Source of the DNA: Elusimicrobiota bacterium
GTDB taxonomy: Bacteria; Elusimicrobiota; UBA5214; JBBAAG01
Direction: 5' to 3'
Assembly (NCBI GenBank): GCA_041658405.1
Contig: JBBAAG010000008.1
Location: forward strand, 9,210 to 73,209
Length of the DNA: 64,000 nt
In this document: positions 18,065 to 27,688 of the stretch, piece after piece
How the letters are laid out: every line of letters starts with the position of its first letter
Numbering within the stretch: the first letter of the stretch is position 1
Translations under genes and position numbers: made by a program
The notes under the pieces: generated by a model
Seen by the model: the letters and a program-made list of their open reading frames with translations, nothing else
Told to the model about the DNA's origin: nothing
Database searches by the model: none

Positions 18065-19927
18065 ATGGAAGATAGTAAGGTTAATGTAACGGAAGAAAAA
18101 GTTGTGCCACCACAACAGCGTGTGGTTAACCGCGGGCGCAGGAATGGGCTTGGGGCAAAGCTCGCGTCATTATTTGTGTTAGCTACCACGGTATTTGCTG
18201 TAATCCTTGCGGCGGTTACTATCACCATCAGCCGTGCAGCGTTAAGAAAAGCAGTGTATGATGTCCAGAAGGTAAGCGTTAAACTCGTGAATGACCGTAT
18301 GATCAGCCGGTTAGGGCGCGTAAAGGAGTTGGTACTCTTAACCGCGCGGGATCAGAGATTACAAAACCCGAAAACTAAGCCATTGGAAGTTTTGAGGAAA
18401 ACGGTTACGTTTACCGGAGAGAATAGTGTTATCACCGGGTTAGTGATGTATTCAAGTTTTGGTGTGGAACAAGCGCAGGTGGTTAACCCCAGAGCAACAC
18501 AAGTTGATTTAAACAAATTATTTGAAAACCGTGTGTATCTCCAGCCATTGAAGACCGGGCTAAGCGTGGTTTATGAAATGTTTATGCCGGATACACGGGA
18601 ATGGTATGTGATACTGTCAGTACCCATGAAAAACAGGGTTGGCGTTATTGTCGCTATTGTTGAGATGCGGTATTTATCAAAACTCGTAGAGGATTTGTTT
18701 AGTACCGAAAAACGTAAAGTGTTTTTTGTTACACAGCAGGGAAAAGTGTTTATTCATCCTAATCCCAAAGTCGTGAATTCCGGCCTTGCGGTGCCCTATG
18801 TCACGCAGTTAGTGCAAAGAGTTGTGGGTACCGGCATAAAAAGTACGCTATACGGTACGTTTGTTAATGAGGATAATAAAAAGGTTTTGGCAACCGTAGA
18901 TAATGTTGCCGGGATTAAGTGGTTGTTAGTCTCCGAAGTTGATGCGGATGATGTTAACCGCACAACTAATGATATGATCCTGCGGGTATGCGTGGTAACG
19001 TTTATCGCGATTATTGTTATGCTTCTGATAATCCGTGTGTTTATCAAACAAATAACTACGCCGCTGGTTGAACTACAGAAAGGGACAGAAGTTTTGGCTA
19101 AGGGTAATCTCGAACACAGGATTGTTATTAATACAGGTGACGAGATTAATGCGTTAGCGGATTCGTTTAACCAAATGGCGGAATCACTGGAAAACTCTGA
19201 GAAACTGCGGAGTGACCTCAACCACATGATTGTGCATGACCTTAAGAATCCGTTAACCAGTATCCTCAGCGGGATTGAGATGTTGCTTGACGGTACAATG
19301 GGTGGCGAGTTATCTGAAGGGCAGAGGAAAGTATTAAACATCTCCGGGCGTAGTTCACGTGTAATGCTTGAACTCGTGGAGGACTTGCTTGACGTTGGGA
19401 AAATGGATGAGGGTAAGCTTGAGATTGAGAAGGAAGAGTTTGTATTAGCAGATGCGTTGCGTACGGTATTTGATGAGAATGAATTGCTGGCTAAGCAGGA
19501 AGAAAAAGCGTTTTACGCGTCAGTAGAAGAAAATTTGCCGCTTGTCTATGGCAGCCGGAAGTTAATCACGCGTGTTGTGCGTAATCTTTTAATCAACGCG
19601 TATAAGTATACAAAAGTTGGGGATGAGATAATCTTTACCGCGAGGTATGTTAAGGAAAATAATGAAATCTGGATGGGTGTGCATGATACCGGGGAAGGTA
19701 TCCCCGCAGGGTGGAAGGATCGTATCTTTGATAAGTTCACACAGGTTAAACGTAAAGAACTGAAACTCGCGGGCGGGGTTGGGCTCGGGCTTACCTTCTG
19801 TAAGATGGCGGTTGAAGCGCATGGGGGACGGATCTGGGTGGAGTCCGTAGAAAAAAAAGGTAGTGAGTTTATGTTCTCCATACCGTTGACTAAGGATAAT
19901 CAAAAGGATATCGAAGTTCAGAAGTGA
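18065..19927 (+). CDS. Membrane-bound sensor histidine kinase with periplasmic sensor and HAMP
   Basis: 620 residues: TM1 at about 35-57, a ~250-residue periplasmic Cache-like region, TM2 at about 305-330 (VCVVTFIAIIVMLLIIRVF), HAMP (TTPLVELQKGTEVLAKGNLEHR), HisKA with H391 (IVHDLKNPLTS), then the ATPase domain with N-box (RNLLINAYKY), DTGEGIP and GGVGLGL. All kinase motifs are intact. ATG 18065 follows AAGAAGGA; a TTG lies immediately before. The natural partner may be the receiver protein at 27689, now about 7.8 kb downstream across a restriction island. Confidence 0.93.
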   Translation: MEDSKVNVTEEKVVPPQQRVVNRGRRNGLGAKLASLFVLATTVFAVILAAVTITISRAALRKAVYDVQKVSVKLVNDRMISRLGRVKELVLLTARDQRLQNPKTKPLEVLRKTVTFTGENSVITGLVMYSSFGVEQAQVVNPRATQVDLNKLFENRVYLQPLKTGLSVVYEMFMPDTREWYVILSVPMKNRVGVIVAIVEMRYLSKLVEDLFSTEKRKVFFVTQQGKVFIHPNPKVVNSGLAVPYVTQLVQRVVGTGIKSTLYGTFVNEDNKKVLATVDNVAGIKWLLVSEVDADDVNRTTNDMILRVCVVTFIAIIVMLLIIRVFIKQITTPLVELQKGTEVLAKGNLEHRIVINTGDEINALADSFNQMAESLENSEKLRSDLNHMIVHDLKNPLTSILSGIEMLLDGTMGGELSEGQRKVLNISGRSSRVMLELVEDLLDVGKMDEGKLEIEKEEFVLADALRTVFDENELLAKQEEKAFYASVEENLPLVYGSRKLITRVVRNLLINAYKYTKVGDEIIFTARYVKENNEIWMGVHDTGEGIPAGWKDRIFDKFTQVKRKELKLAGGVGLGLTFCKMAVEAHGGRIWVESVEKKGSEFMFSIPLTKDNQKDIEVQK

Positions 19928-19933
19928 TTAAAT

Positions 19934-20011
19934 GCGAGGGATAGCGGTGCGCGCTCCAGAATTCCGACGTTGCGTCGGAATTAAATTCCGCTTGCATCCG
20001 CTATCCCTCGC
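19934..20011 (+). repeat. Nested inverted repeat (two-stem hairpin)
   Basis: Outer arms GCGAGGGATAGCGG (19934-19947) and its exact complement (19998-20011) enclose an inner perfect stem AATTCCGACG/CGTCGGAATT (19960-19969 and 19973-19982) with loop TTG. There is no T-run after it, so it is not a classical terminator. It lies at the left edge of the restriction island. It could be an intergenic palindromic repeat, an RNA structure or a recombination scar. Confidence 0.7.
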
Positions 20012-20061
20012 TAAATAATGCTATCATTCGTAACTAATAGAGATGTTTAGTAAGTATTTTG

Positions 20062-20067
20062 TATAAT
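20062..20067 (+). promoter_or_regulatory. Possible -10 box for the restriction operon
   Basis: TTTTGTATAATATTC contains a perfect TATAAT about 25 bases before the first ribosome binding site of the operon (AAGGAAAA). No matching -35 was found. Confidence 0.35.
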
Positions 20068-20091
20068 ATTCTGTAAATTAAGGAAAAGCTT

Positions 20092-20607
20092 ATGTGTGAA
20101 TTTAAGTATCAAAATATTTTTGCACCAACTATGAATATTTGGATACCTTTTATCTCCGCAATTATCGGTGCAGTTGCGGGTAGTGTTGCTACATATTGTT
20201 TTAACAAAAAATCACAAAAAGTAAATCTTTTTGTTGAAAAAGTGAAAGAGTACAATAAGTTTTATGAGAATCATACTTTGACTGTTGAAATCACGGAAAA
20301 GCAATGGTATTACGAATCAATAAATTCAATCCCGACTCATGATTATGTTACCGCTGAACACAAACAGATGTTTTATGATGAGTGTAATTACTGGGAATCG
20401 TTAGGGATTTTGTATAAAAATGGATATCTTAATGGGAAACTGGTTAAAGACTATTTTAGCGAGATTATTGTACGGCGATATGATGTACTCAAAAAAATAG
20501 TGGAAATTGAACGTAAAAGGGCTACAAATAATAAAATATATGAGAACTTTGAATATCTGTACAATAAAATCAAACGTGGCGAGAAAAAGGATGGGCGACA
20601 AAAATGA
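20092..20607 (+). CDS. Small membrane-anchored protein, first gene of the restriction operon
   Basis: 171 residues, function not recognised. One N-terminal transmembrane segment at about 15-35 (WIPFISAIIGAVAGSVATY) is followed by a charged, helical cytoplasmic region rich in Lys, Glu and Tyr. AAGGAAAA precedes ATG 20092. It overlaps the methyltransferase start by four bases (ATGA), so it is almost certainly co-translated with it. The anchor-plus-helical layout recalls the DUF4760 group, but I cannot confirm membership. AT-rich compared with the flanking core genes. Confidence 0.75.
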   Translation: MCEFKYQNIFAPTMNIWIPFISAIIGAVAGSVATYCFNKKSQKVNLFVEKVKEYNKFYENHTLTVEITEKQWYYESINSIPTHDYVTAEHKQMFYDECNYWESLGILYKNGYLNGKLVKDYFSEIIVRRYDVLKKIVEIERKRATNNKIYENFEYLYNKIKRGEKKDGRQK

Positions 20608-23093
20608 AAGCGAAGAAACAGAAAAAGTTGGACGTAGTATCGTATTATCACGAAGATAAGAAACGGGTAAACAATCCGCCGGTAGGGTTGGTATCTTCCG
20701 AGACGGATAAGCTCACTGGTCGGACGCGGTACGAACATGACCCGCATATCGACCCGTACCTCAGTTGGGCTGGGAAAAAGGAAAATTCAAGTTTTGAAGT
20801 ACAAAATGTTAGCCTTCATATACACGAACGGATTGATTCGCAAAGAATTATTCAGGCATTTCTTAAACCGAAAGAAAAAGAGTATGCTCAACCTTCATTG
20901 TTTGAATCTCCGGGGAACAACCCGCCGCTTAACCGCGCGATTGATTTTTATAAGCACGAACAGGATTGGTCGAACCGCTTGATTGCCGGGGATTCGTTGC
21001 TCGTGATGAATAGCTTGTTGAAAAAGGAAGGAATGGCGGGGAAAGTGCAAATGGTATTTTTTGATCCACCGTATGGAGTCAAATATAACTCAAACTTCCA
21101 GCCGTTTGTTAACAAACACGATGTCCGGGATGGGAATGACGGGGATATTCCCGCAGAACCAGAGATGATACAGGCGTTCCGCGATACGTGGGAACTTGGG
21201 ATACACAGCTATCTGACATACTTGCGGGAACGGTTGTTTCTTGCCAAAGAAATGTTGCATGAAAGCGGGTCGTGTTTTGTACAAATCAGTGATGAAAATG
21301 TGCATCGCGTTAGAAATTTGATGGATGAGATCTTTGGACAGAATAATTTTGTAGTAACAATTGTTTTTACAAAAACAGGGAGTAAAGAAAGTGGTACAGT
21401 TGATCCAATAAATGATTATTTGGTTTGGTATTCCAAAGACAAAAAGAAAGTTAAATTGCGTAAGTTATTCGAGAATAGAACTATAGAAGATTTGCACTCC
21501 GATGGTTTTAAATATTTATTACATGGGAAATTGGTCAACAATATACCAGACGATTTTAATTCAGAATTAGTGGTGCGTGGTGATCCAATTACATCAGATG
21601 GTTTCAGACCTACAACAACAATTGAAATTGAATTTGAAGGCAAGAAGTATTTTCCTGGGAACAAAAATCATTGGAAAACATCTTTTGAAGGACTAAACAA
21701 GCTTAATCAACAAGGAAGATTATTAAAAGGAACAAGTTTGCAATATCTAAGAAAGCTTAGTGATTTTCCTGTAAAGAATTTTACAAATGTGTGGAACGAT
21801 TTAGGCGGAGCATCAAATATGGTCTATGTCGTTCAAACAAATGAAAAAGTTATACAACGTTGTATACTTTTGACGACCGACCCCGGCGATCTTGTATTCG
21901 ACCCCACCTGCGGTTCCGGAACAACCGCGTTTGTTGCCGAGCAATGGGGACGTCGTTGGATAACCTGCGACACCTCTCGTGTGGCTATTACCCTTGCCAA
22001 ACAAAGATTAATGACCACGAAGTACGATTACTATGAACTCGCGTATCCAAAAGAAGGAGTAAAAAGTGGCTTTCGGTACAAAACCGTTCCACATGTTACT
22101 TTAAGCTCAATCGCAAATGATGAACCGGCAAAGCAAGAGACGTTGTATGACCAACCATATATAGTTAGTGGTAAAGTTCGGGTGACCGGCCCGTTTACTG
22201 TTGAAGCTGTCCCATGTTTGAAGACGCCGAACGTAAAACCTATCGACGGAAAAATGCCAAAAGCGGAATTAACGAACGAACAGTATGCGCGTACCGGCGA
22301 AACCGCAAAGTATAATGACTATCTTGACGAACTGCGTTCCACTGGCATACGTACGGTAGGCAATAAAATAATAAAGTTTTCCCGTGTAGAACCAATGATA
22401 GGAACAACGTATATCCATGCAGTGGGCGAGGTTGTTGAAGGTAACAGTGTTACAAAGAAAGTGTATCTAAGTTTTGGCCCGGACTACGGCCCGTTGGAAC
22501 AACGGCAGGTGGAAAATGCTTTTCGTGAAGCGCACGGGCTAAAAGAAAAGCCAGACATTATTATCTTTTCAGCATTCCATTTTGATCCGGAAGCTGCGAA
22601 GGATATCGACGAAATGGCATCTTCGGGTATTGCGGTACTCAAAACGCAGATGAGCGTGGATTTGTTAACAAAAGATTTAAGAAAAAACCGGTCGTCAAAC
22701 CAAAGTTACTGGCTCATCGGCCAACCTGATATAGAAGTCATTAAACTCAAAGACAAGAAATATAAAGTCCGGGTGAACGGGTTTGATTACTACAACCCGC
22801 TCTCCGGAGAGATTGAGTCGAAAGATAACAAGCATATTGCGATGTGGTTTCTCGACACAGATTATGACGACCGGAGCTTATATCCGGCGCAAGTGTTTTT
22901 CCCGGAAGCCGACGCAAAACGCGGATGGACCCGGCTGGCAAAAGCGTTGAACGGTGAAGTGAACGAAGAGTTGCTTGAAAAGTTTACCGGAGTTGAGTCT
23001 TTACCGTTCACTGCGGGTGAGAATAACAAAATCGCAGTGAAAATCGTGGACCTTCGCGGGATAGAATCGTTTGTCGTGAAAAAACTGGGGTGA
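20604..23093 (+). CDS. mod: Type III-like restriction-modification DNA methyltransferase (Mod)
   Basis: 829-residue beta-class amino-methyltransferase: the catalytic motif IV, D154-PPY, precedes the AdoMet motif I (DPTCGSGTTA from D433), the order typical of type III Mod and N6-adenine enzymes. Between them, residues about 245-420 form the presumed target-recognition region, distinctly more AT-rich than the rest. The long C-terminal part (~ residues 480-829) would contact Res. It recognises a specific DNA site and methylates adenine to protect it; the site cannot be read from sequence. No frameshift is seen. Confidence 0.92.
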   Translation: MKAKKQKKLDVVSYYHEDKKRVNNPPVGLVSSETDKLTGRTRYEHDPHIDPYLSWAGKKENSSFEVQNVSLHIHERIDSQRIIQAFLKPKEKEYAQPSLFESPGNNPPLNRAIDFYKHEQDWSNRLIAGDSLLVMNSLLKKEGMAGKVQMVFFDPPYGVKYNSNFQPFVNKHDVRDGNDGDIPAEPEMIQAFRDTWELGIHSYLTYLRERLFLAKEMLHESGSCFVQISDENVHRVRNLMDEIFGQNNFVVTIVFTKTGSKESGTVDPINDYLVWYSKDKKKVKLRKLFENRTIEDLHSDGFKYLLHGKLVNNIPDDFNSELVVRGDPITSDGFRPTTTIEIEFEGKKYFPGNKNHWKTSFEGLNKLNQQGRLLKGTSLQYLRKLSDFPVKNFTNVWNDLGGASNMVYVVQTNEKVIQRCILLTTDPGDLVFDPTCGSGTTAFVAEQWGRRWITCDTSRVAITLAKQRLMTTKYDYYELAYPKEGVKSGFRYKTVPHVTLSSIANDEPAKQETLYDQPYIVSGKVRVTGPFTVEAVPCLKTPNVKPIDGKMPKAELTNEQYARTGETAKYNDYLDELRSTGIRTVGNKIIKFSRVEPMIGTTYIHAVGEVVEGNSVTKKVYLSFGPDYGPLEQRQVENAFREAHGLKEKPDIIIFSAFHFDPEAAKDIDEMASSGIAVLKTQMSVDLLTKDLRKNRSSNQSYWLIGQPDIEVIKLKDKKYKVRVNGFDYYNPLSGEIESKDNKHIAMWFLDTDYDDRSLYPAQVFFPEADAKRGWTRLAKALNGEVNEELLEKFTGVESLPFTAGENNKIAVKIVDLRGIESFVVKKLG

Positions 23094-23096
23094 CCA

Positions 23097-24761
23097 ATGG
23101 ATATTGATGCATTAATAAAACTATTCAATGAATTGCTGAAGTTTTCAAAAGAGAAAGAATGGGTCGAGTTTAAGGAAGCAAAAACAGATTATGATTTTGA
23201 CAAACTGGGTAAATACTTTTCAGCAATATGTAATGAAGCCAATTTGAATCATCAGCAATGCGGTTGGTTAGTTTTTGGAGTTGTTGATAAAACACGAAAA
23301 GTTTGTGGTACAAATTACCGGCGTTCAGGAAAATATACTCTTGATGCCCTGAAAAAAGAAGTTGCCGATAAAACTACAGGACGAATATCATTTGCTGATA
23401 TTTATGAGTTACCATTAACAGAAGGACGGGTAGTGATGTTCAAGATCCCGCCTGCTCCGCGAGGAATACCAATAGCGTGGTGCGGGCATTATTATGGACG
23501 TGAAGGAGAGTCATTGGCTCCATTGAGTTTGAGCGAACTCGATGGTATACGCATTCAAAACAAGCACGATTGGTCGGAGCAAATTTGTTCATCTGCATCA
23601 TTATCAGATTTGGAATCAAAAGCATTATTAAAAGCTAGAGAAGAATACAAGAAAACACATATGAGACTGGCTCAGGAAGTTGATAAGTGGAGCGATGAAA
23701 CGTTTTTGAATAAAACGCGATTGTCTATTAATGACAAGTTGACACGGGCGGCAATTATTCTATTAGGTAAACCAGAAGCAGAAAATCATATTTCTCCCGG
23801 TATAGCAAGAATAAGTTGGATACTTAAGGATGACAATAATATTGAGAAAGATTATGAGCATTTCGGTCCACCATTTATACTTAATACAGACGAGGTATTA
23901 ACAAAAATACGGAATCTGAAATACCGCTATATACCGAATCAAACCCTGTTTCCAATGGAAACTATGCAGTATGAAACGTATGTAATACGTGAAGCTCTGC
24001 ATAATTGTATAGCACATCAAAATTATGAACTGCGGTCAAGAATAGTAGTTGTAGAATTACCGGAGCAACTCATTTTTACTAATTCAGGTAGTTTTTTACC
24101 GGGCAGCATAGAAAATGTAATTGAGCAAGACGCACCACAAAAGTTTTATCGCAACCATTTGCTTGCCACAGCGATGGCAGATTTGAATATGATAGATACA
24201 GTCGGCGGGGGAATAAAGAAAATGTTCCTAAAACAACGCGAACGGTATTTCCCGTTACCAACGTACATATTAAATCGAGCCGACGAAGTGACTGTAAAAA
24301 TATATGGTAAAATAATGGATGAAAACTATACTAAGCTTTTGATGAAGCGTACAGACTTGAATCTTAGTACCATAATGCTAATTGACCGAGTCCAGAAAAA
24401 AGAAAAGGTGAGTACTGATGCCATACGTTATCTTAGAACACAAAAGTTGGTAGAAGGAAGATCTCCTAATATATACTTGACCTCACAGCTTGCATCGACC
24501 GCAGGGGATAAAGCAGGCTATATCAAAAATCGTGCGTTTGATAAAGAACATTACAAGAAGATGATAATAGCGTTTATAGAAAAATTTAGCAGTGCTACAA
24601 GAAAAGATATTGATAATTTATTATTGGATAAATTATCTGATGTTTTGAATGAAAAGCAAAAAAGAAACAGAATACGTAATCTTATGTATGAGATGTCAAA
24701 AAAGAATCGTTCAATAAAGAATAGCGGTACGAATAAGTGTCCTAAGTGGGTTTTATTGTGA
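23097..24761 (+). CDS. AlbA_2 (Schlafen-type) DNA-binding/ATPase-domain protein within the restriction operon
   Basis: 554 residues. The N-terminus (EWVEFKEAKTDYDFDKLGKY, GWLVFGVVDKTRKVCGTNY) is an AlbA_2/Schlafen-like domain. The middle (REALHNCIAHQNYE, LIFTNSGSFLPGSI, VGGGIKKMF) matches the HATPase_c_4 domain that follows AlbA_2 in putative transcriptional regulators, and the C-terminus is helical and winged-helix-like. It starts three bases after mod. Base composition is clearly lower in GC than mod, suggesting a separate origin. It may regulate the operon or be an extra defence component; both are inference. Confidence 0.85.
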   Translation: MDIDALIKLFNELLKFSKEKEWVEFKEAKTDYDFDKLGKYFSAICNEANLNHQQCGWLVFGVVDKTRKVCGTNYRRSGKYTLDALKKEVADKTTGRISFADIYELPLTEGRVVMFKIPPAPRGIPIAWCGHYYGREGESLAPLSLSELDGIRIQNKHDWSEQICSSASLSDLESKALLKAREEYKKTHMRLAQEVDKWSDETFLNKTRLSINDKLTRAAIILLGKPEAENHISPGIARISWILKDDNNIEKDYEHFGPPFILNTDEVLTKIRNLKYRYIPNQTLFPMETMQYETYVIREALHNCIAHQNYELRSRIVVVELPEQLIFTNSGSFLPGSIENVIEQDAPQKFYRNHLLATAMADLNMIDTVGGGIKKMFLKQRERYFPLPTYILNRADEVTVKIYGKIMDENYTKLLMKRTDLNLSTIMLIDRVQKKEKVSTDAIRYLRTQKLVEGRSPNIYLTSQLASTAGDKAGYIKNRAFDKEHYKKMIIAFIEKFSSATRKDIDNLLLDKLSDVLNEKQKRNRIRNLMYEMSKKNRSIKNSGTNKCPKWVLL

Positions 24762-24763
24762 AT

Positions 24764-24893
24764 TTAGTAATAAAAAGACAGTGTTTTAGTAATAAGTTAG
24801 TAATAAGATTGTATATTTCACTTGATAAATAACAAATATTTTTAAAATAGATATTTGTAGATAGTCAAGTTTTAGTAATAAAACTAGTAATAT
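24764..24893 (+). repeat. Cluster of TTAGTAATAA direct repeats before res
   Basis: Four exact copies of TTAGTAATAA (24764-24773, 24786-24795, 24797-24806, 24872-24881) and one imperfect copy (24884-24893) fill the 143-base gap between the AlbA_2 gene and res. An 8-base inverted repeat ACAAATAT/ATATTTGT (24832-24839 and 24851-24858) lies between them. Repeats of this kind are typical of operators, but this is the only gap in the operon and low-complexity AT-rich DNA could also produce them. Confidence 0.65.
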
Positions 24894-24904
24894 TTGAGGA
24901 ATAA

Positions 24905-27625
24905 ATGAGTAACAAAACGATTGACCGGTTAATAATCAATAGCCCGTTCGAAGAACCAAAGAAACACTGGCTGTATATTAGGGAAAGTCAGGAGTTTGAG
25001 TTAAAAGCCGGCCGCCGTCAGTCGGGCTACTGGCGCGCGTCTTTGCGTTCAGCAACTAATTTCGACGATCCAGGCGAGTTTGTCAAAATTGAACTGGTCA
25101 ACAAACTTCGTCCCAGAATACAAAAGTGGAGAGAAGAAGGATATCCTAATGTTACGGGGATAACGAAAAAGTTGTTGGACTACTGGAATGACAGCACAAA
25201 TAGAGAACAACCTTTTTTTTGGTGTCAGCTTGAAGCTATAGAAACCGCAATTTGGCTCACAGAAGCAAGCCCTGCAGAGAAACAGGGGATAGAGATTGTC
25301 AATGATGGGAGTTTATGGGAACGGCAGTGTTTAAAACTTGCTACAGGTACCGGTAAAACTGTAGTGATGGCAATGTTAATCACATGGCAAGCATTGAATA
25401 AACTTGCGTATCCCAAAGATCCCAGGTTTTCAAAAAACATTTTAGTAATCGCGCCGGGGTTAACTGTAAAAGACAGGCTGCAAGTATTGTATCCGCAAGA
25501 CAATTATAATTTTTATCAATCTTTCAATATTATCGATTCATCAATGTGGCAGGAATTATTACAGGCAAAAATTGTGGTGACCAACTGGCATACGTTAGCG
25601 CCGATAGATGAAAATTCTGGCCCTAAAGTTGTTAAAAAAGGGCCGGAGAGCGACGAAGCGTTTTGCCGGAGAGTAATTCCGGACTTTACCGATAAAAACA
25701 TTTTAGTCATAAATGATGAAGCGCATCATTGTCATCGCCCGTCGGAAGATGAAGAGGATAAAGAAGAAAAAGAGAAAGCTACAATCTGGGTAGAAGGTAT
25801 TGATAGAATAAATAAGTTTAAGGGCGTATTGAAAGCTTATGATTTAACCGCCACACCTTTTAAGCCTACTGGAAAAAATAATCAAACAGAACAATTGTTT
25901 ACCTGGATTGTAAGCGATTTCGGGTTGAATGATGCTATTGAAAGCGGTTTGGTAAAAACTCCAAAAGTAGCGGTACGGGATGATTCAACTATGGGGCCTG
26001 ATATAAAATCAAAACTTTTTCATATCTATCCTTCGGTAAGGGAGGATCTCAACCGTCGCGCGGAACCGCATGAAGGGTTGCCGGACTTGGTAAAAAACGC
26101 AGTTAATATTCTCGGAGCGGATTGGTCGAAAGAAAAAGAAAGTTGGGAACAACAAAATCCGCCTCGTGAAACACCGCCCGTAATGATAATTATTTGTAAT
26201 AGGACTGAAACAGCTGCGCGTATAGAATATTCGTTGGAAAATGGGTATTCTGCAGTTGAAGAACTTGGGGACCGTAATTGTTTGCTCAGGATAGATCAGG
26301 AAGCTTTGGATAAACTTGAAGCTAATGAAGAAATAGTCGGCAAGACAGGTAGGCAACTGGTTGAAGAACAACGCGAAAAGTTTAATACTGTTGGGAAAAA
26401 AGGCCGTCCTGGAGAGAAGGTGCGGTGTGTTATAGGTGTTAACATGTTATCCGAAGGATGGGATGCGCGGACTGTTACTCACATACTCGGTTTACGCGCG
26501 TTTACCAGTCAGCTTTTGTGCGAACAAGTGATCGGCCGCGGGTTACGCCGTATTTCATACGAAATTAATGAGGAGACAAAGTTTTATGATCCTGAGTATG
26601 TAACCGTATTTGGCGTACCATTTACATTTTTGCCGGCGGAGCAGGAAAGCGGCGTTCCGCGGCAAGAGAAACCAAAGACTAAGATTGGGCCGATTGCAGA
26701 ACGTAAGGAAATGGAAATAAAATGGCCGCATGTTTTACGTGTAGAACACAAGTTAAGTTATTACTTAGATTTAGAGTGGGATAAACTAGAAAAACTTACT
26801 TTATCACCGGATGATACTCCAACGATTGTAGAAGTCGCGCCGGTAATTGATGGAAAACCAAAGTATGATCAGTTGTCTGAAATAGATTTAGACCGGCTTT
26901 CCACTCAGTCAAGAATGCAAACAATTAAATTTCAAGCTGCAGCGAGGTTGAACGAACAATTTGGAAAAACCTGGCCTGGCGACGCGGGCAGCCATATAGG
27001 CCAAGTTATTCAAATATTTGATAAATTCATAGAATCTGATAGGCTTGACGTAAAACTGCCATTGTTCTACGGTACCGAAAAACTCAGGAATATATTAATA
27101 TCGTTAAACGCTCAGAGAATTGTAAATCATATTGCTGCGTTTATCAGAAGCTCAAGTAAAGAAGATCCAATGATAGTTTTAGATCCAGTAAGGCCGATAC
27201 GAAGTACCGCAACTTCTTTCATCTGGTATACCAGTAAGCCAACGCAACCCATTCAAAAAAGTCAAATTAGCCATATTGTAATTGACAGCGGTTGGGAAAA
27301 AGTAGGGTTTGAGTTTGAACGTAACAGAATTCCTAAACTGACCTCTTGGTTTAAGAATGATAAACATATCGGTTTTGAAATTTACTATTTGTGGGAAGGA
27401 CAAACAAAAACATATTTCCCGGATTTTGTTTTGAAATTTGAGAATAATCAATATTTGATTCTTGAAGTTAAGGGGCAAATTGTTGATAAAGACAAAGCAA
27501 AATGGCAATCGGCAAAAGAGTGGATAAAAGCTGTAAATTTGCATGGCGATTTTGGGACATGGCGATTCGCTGTTTTAGAGGATCCGAAAGAATTGTTTGA
27601 TATTATAAACCAAATGCAAGGTTGA
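24905..27625 (+). CDS. res: Type III-like restriction helicase-endonuclease (Res)
   Basis: 906-residue partner of Mod that translocates on or switches on DNA using ATP and cuts unmodified DNA. SF2 helicase motifs: Walker A G148-TGKT, Walker B D271-EAH, motif III-like LTATPFKP, and motif VI-like EQVIGRGLRR. The C-terminus has a PD-(D/E)XK nuclease: D840 (FPDF), E854 and K856 (LEVKGQ). A complete frame and all motifs suggest an active enzyme. It starts after the TTAGTAATAA repeat cluster; GAGGA at 24896-24900 precedes the ATG. Confidence 0.92.
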   Translation: MSNKTIDRLIINSPFEEPKKHWLYIRESQEFELKAGRRQSGYWRASLRSATNFDDPGEFVKIELVNKLRPRIQKWREEGYPNVTGITKKLLDYWNDSTNREQPFFWCQLEAIETAIWLTEASPAEKQGIEIVNDGSLWERQCLKLATGTGKTVVMAMLITWQALNKLAYPKDPRFSKNILVIAPGLTVKDRLQVLYPQDNYNFYQSFNIIDSSMWQELLQAKIVVTNWHTLAPIDENSGPKVVKKGPESDEAFCRRVIPDFTDKNILVINDEAHHCHRPSEDEEDKEEKEKATIWVEGIDRINKFKGVLKAYDLTATPFKPTGKNNQTEQLFTWIVSDFGLNDAIESGLVKTPKVAVRDDSTMGPDIKSKLFHIYPSVREDLNRRAEPHEGLPDLVKNAVNILGADWSKEKESWEQQNPPRETPPVMIIICNRTETAARIEYSLENGYSAVEELGDRNCLLRIDQEALDKLEANEEIVGKTGRQLVEEQREKFNTVGKKGRPGEKVRCVIGVNMLSEGWDARTVTHILGLRAFTSQLLCEQVIGRGLRRISYEINEETKFYDPEYVTVFGVPFTFLPAEQESGVPRQEKPKTKIGPIAERKEMEIKWPHVLRVEHKLSYYLDLEWDKLEKLTLSPDDTPTIVEVAPVIDGKPKYDQLSEIDLDRLSTQSRMQTIKFQAAARLNEQFGKTWPGDAGSHIGQVIQIFDKFIESDRLDVKLPLFYGTEKLRNILISLNAQRIVNHIAAFIRSSSKEDPMIVLDPVRPIRSTATSFIWYTSKPTQPIQKSQISHIVIDSGWEKVGFEFERNRIPKLTSWFKNDKHIGFEIYYLWEGQTKTYFPDFVLKFENNQYLILEVKGQIVDKDKAKWQSAKEWIKAVNLHGDFGTWRFAVLEDPKELFDIINQMQG

Positions 27626-27688
27626 CGGAATATATAGGATTAAATAGAATTGAAAATGAAATAACTGTGATAAAGGCAAAAAGATAGT

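Noticed and set aside
24764..24893. CRISPR array
   Set aside because: The unit is only 10 bases, spacing is irregular (one to 65 bases) and no Cas genes are present.
20604..27625. BREX or type I restriction system
   Set aside because: There is no separate specificity subunit, no PglX/PglZ/BrxC-like protein, and the methyltransferase and nuclease have the type III layout.
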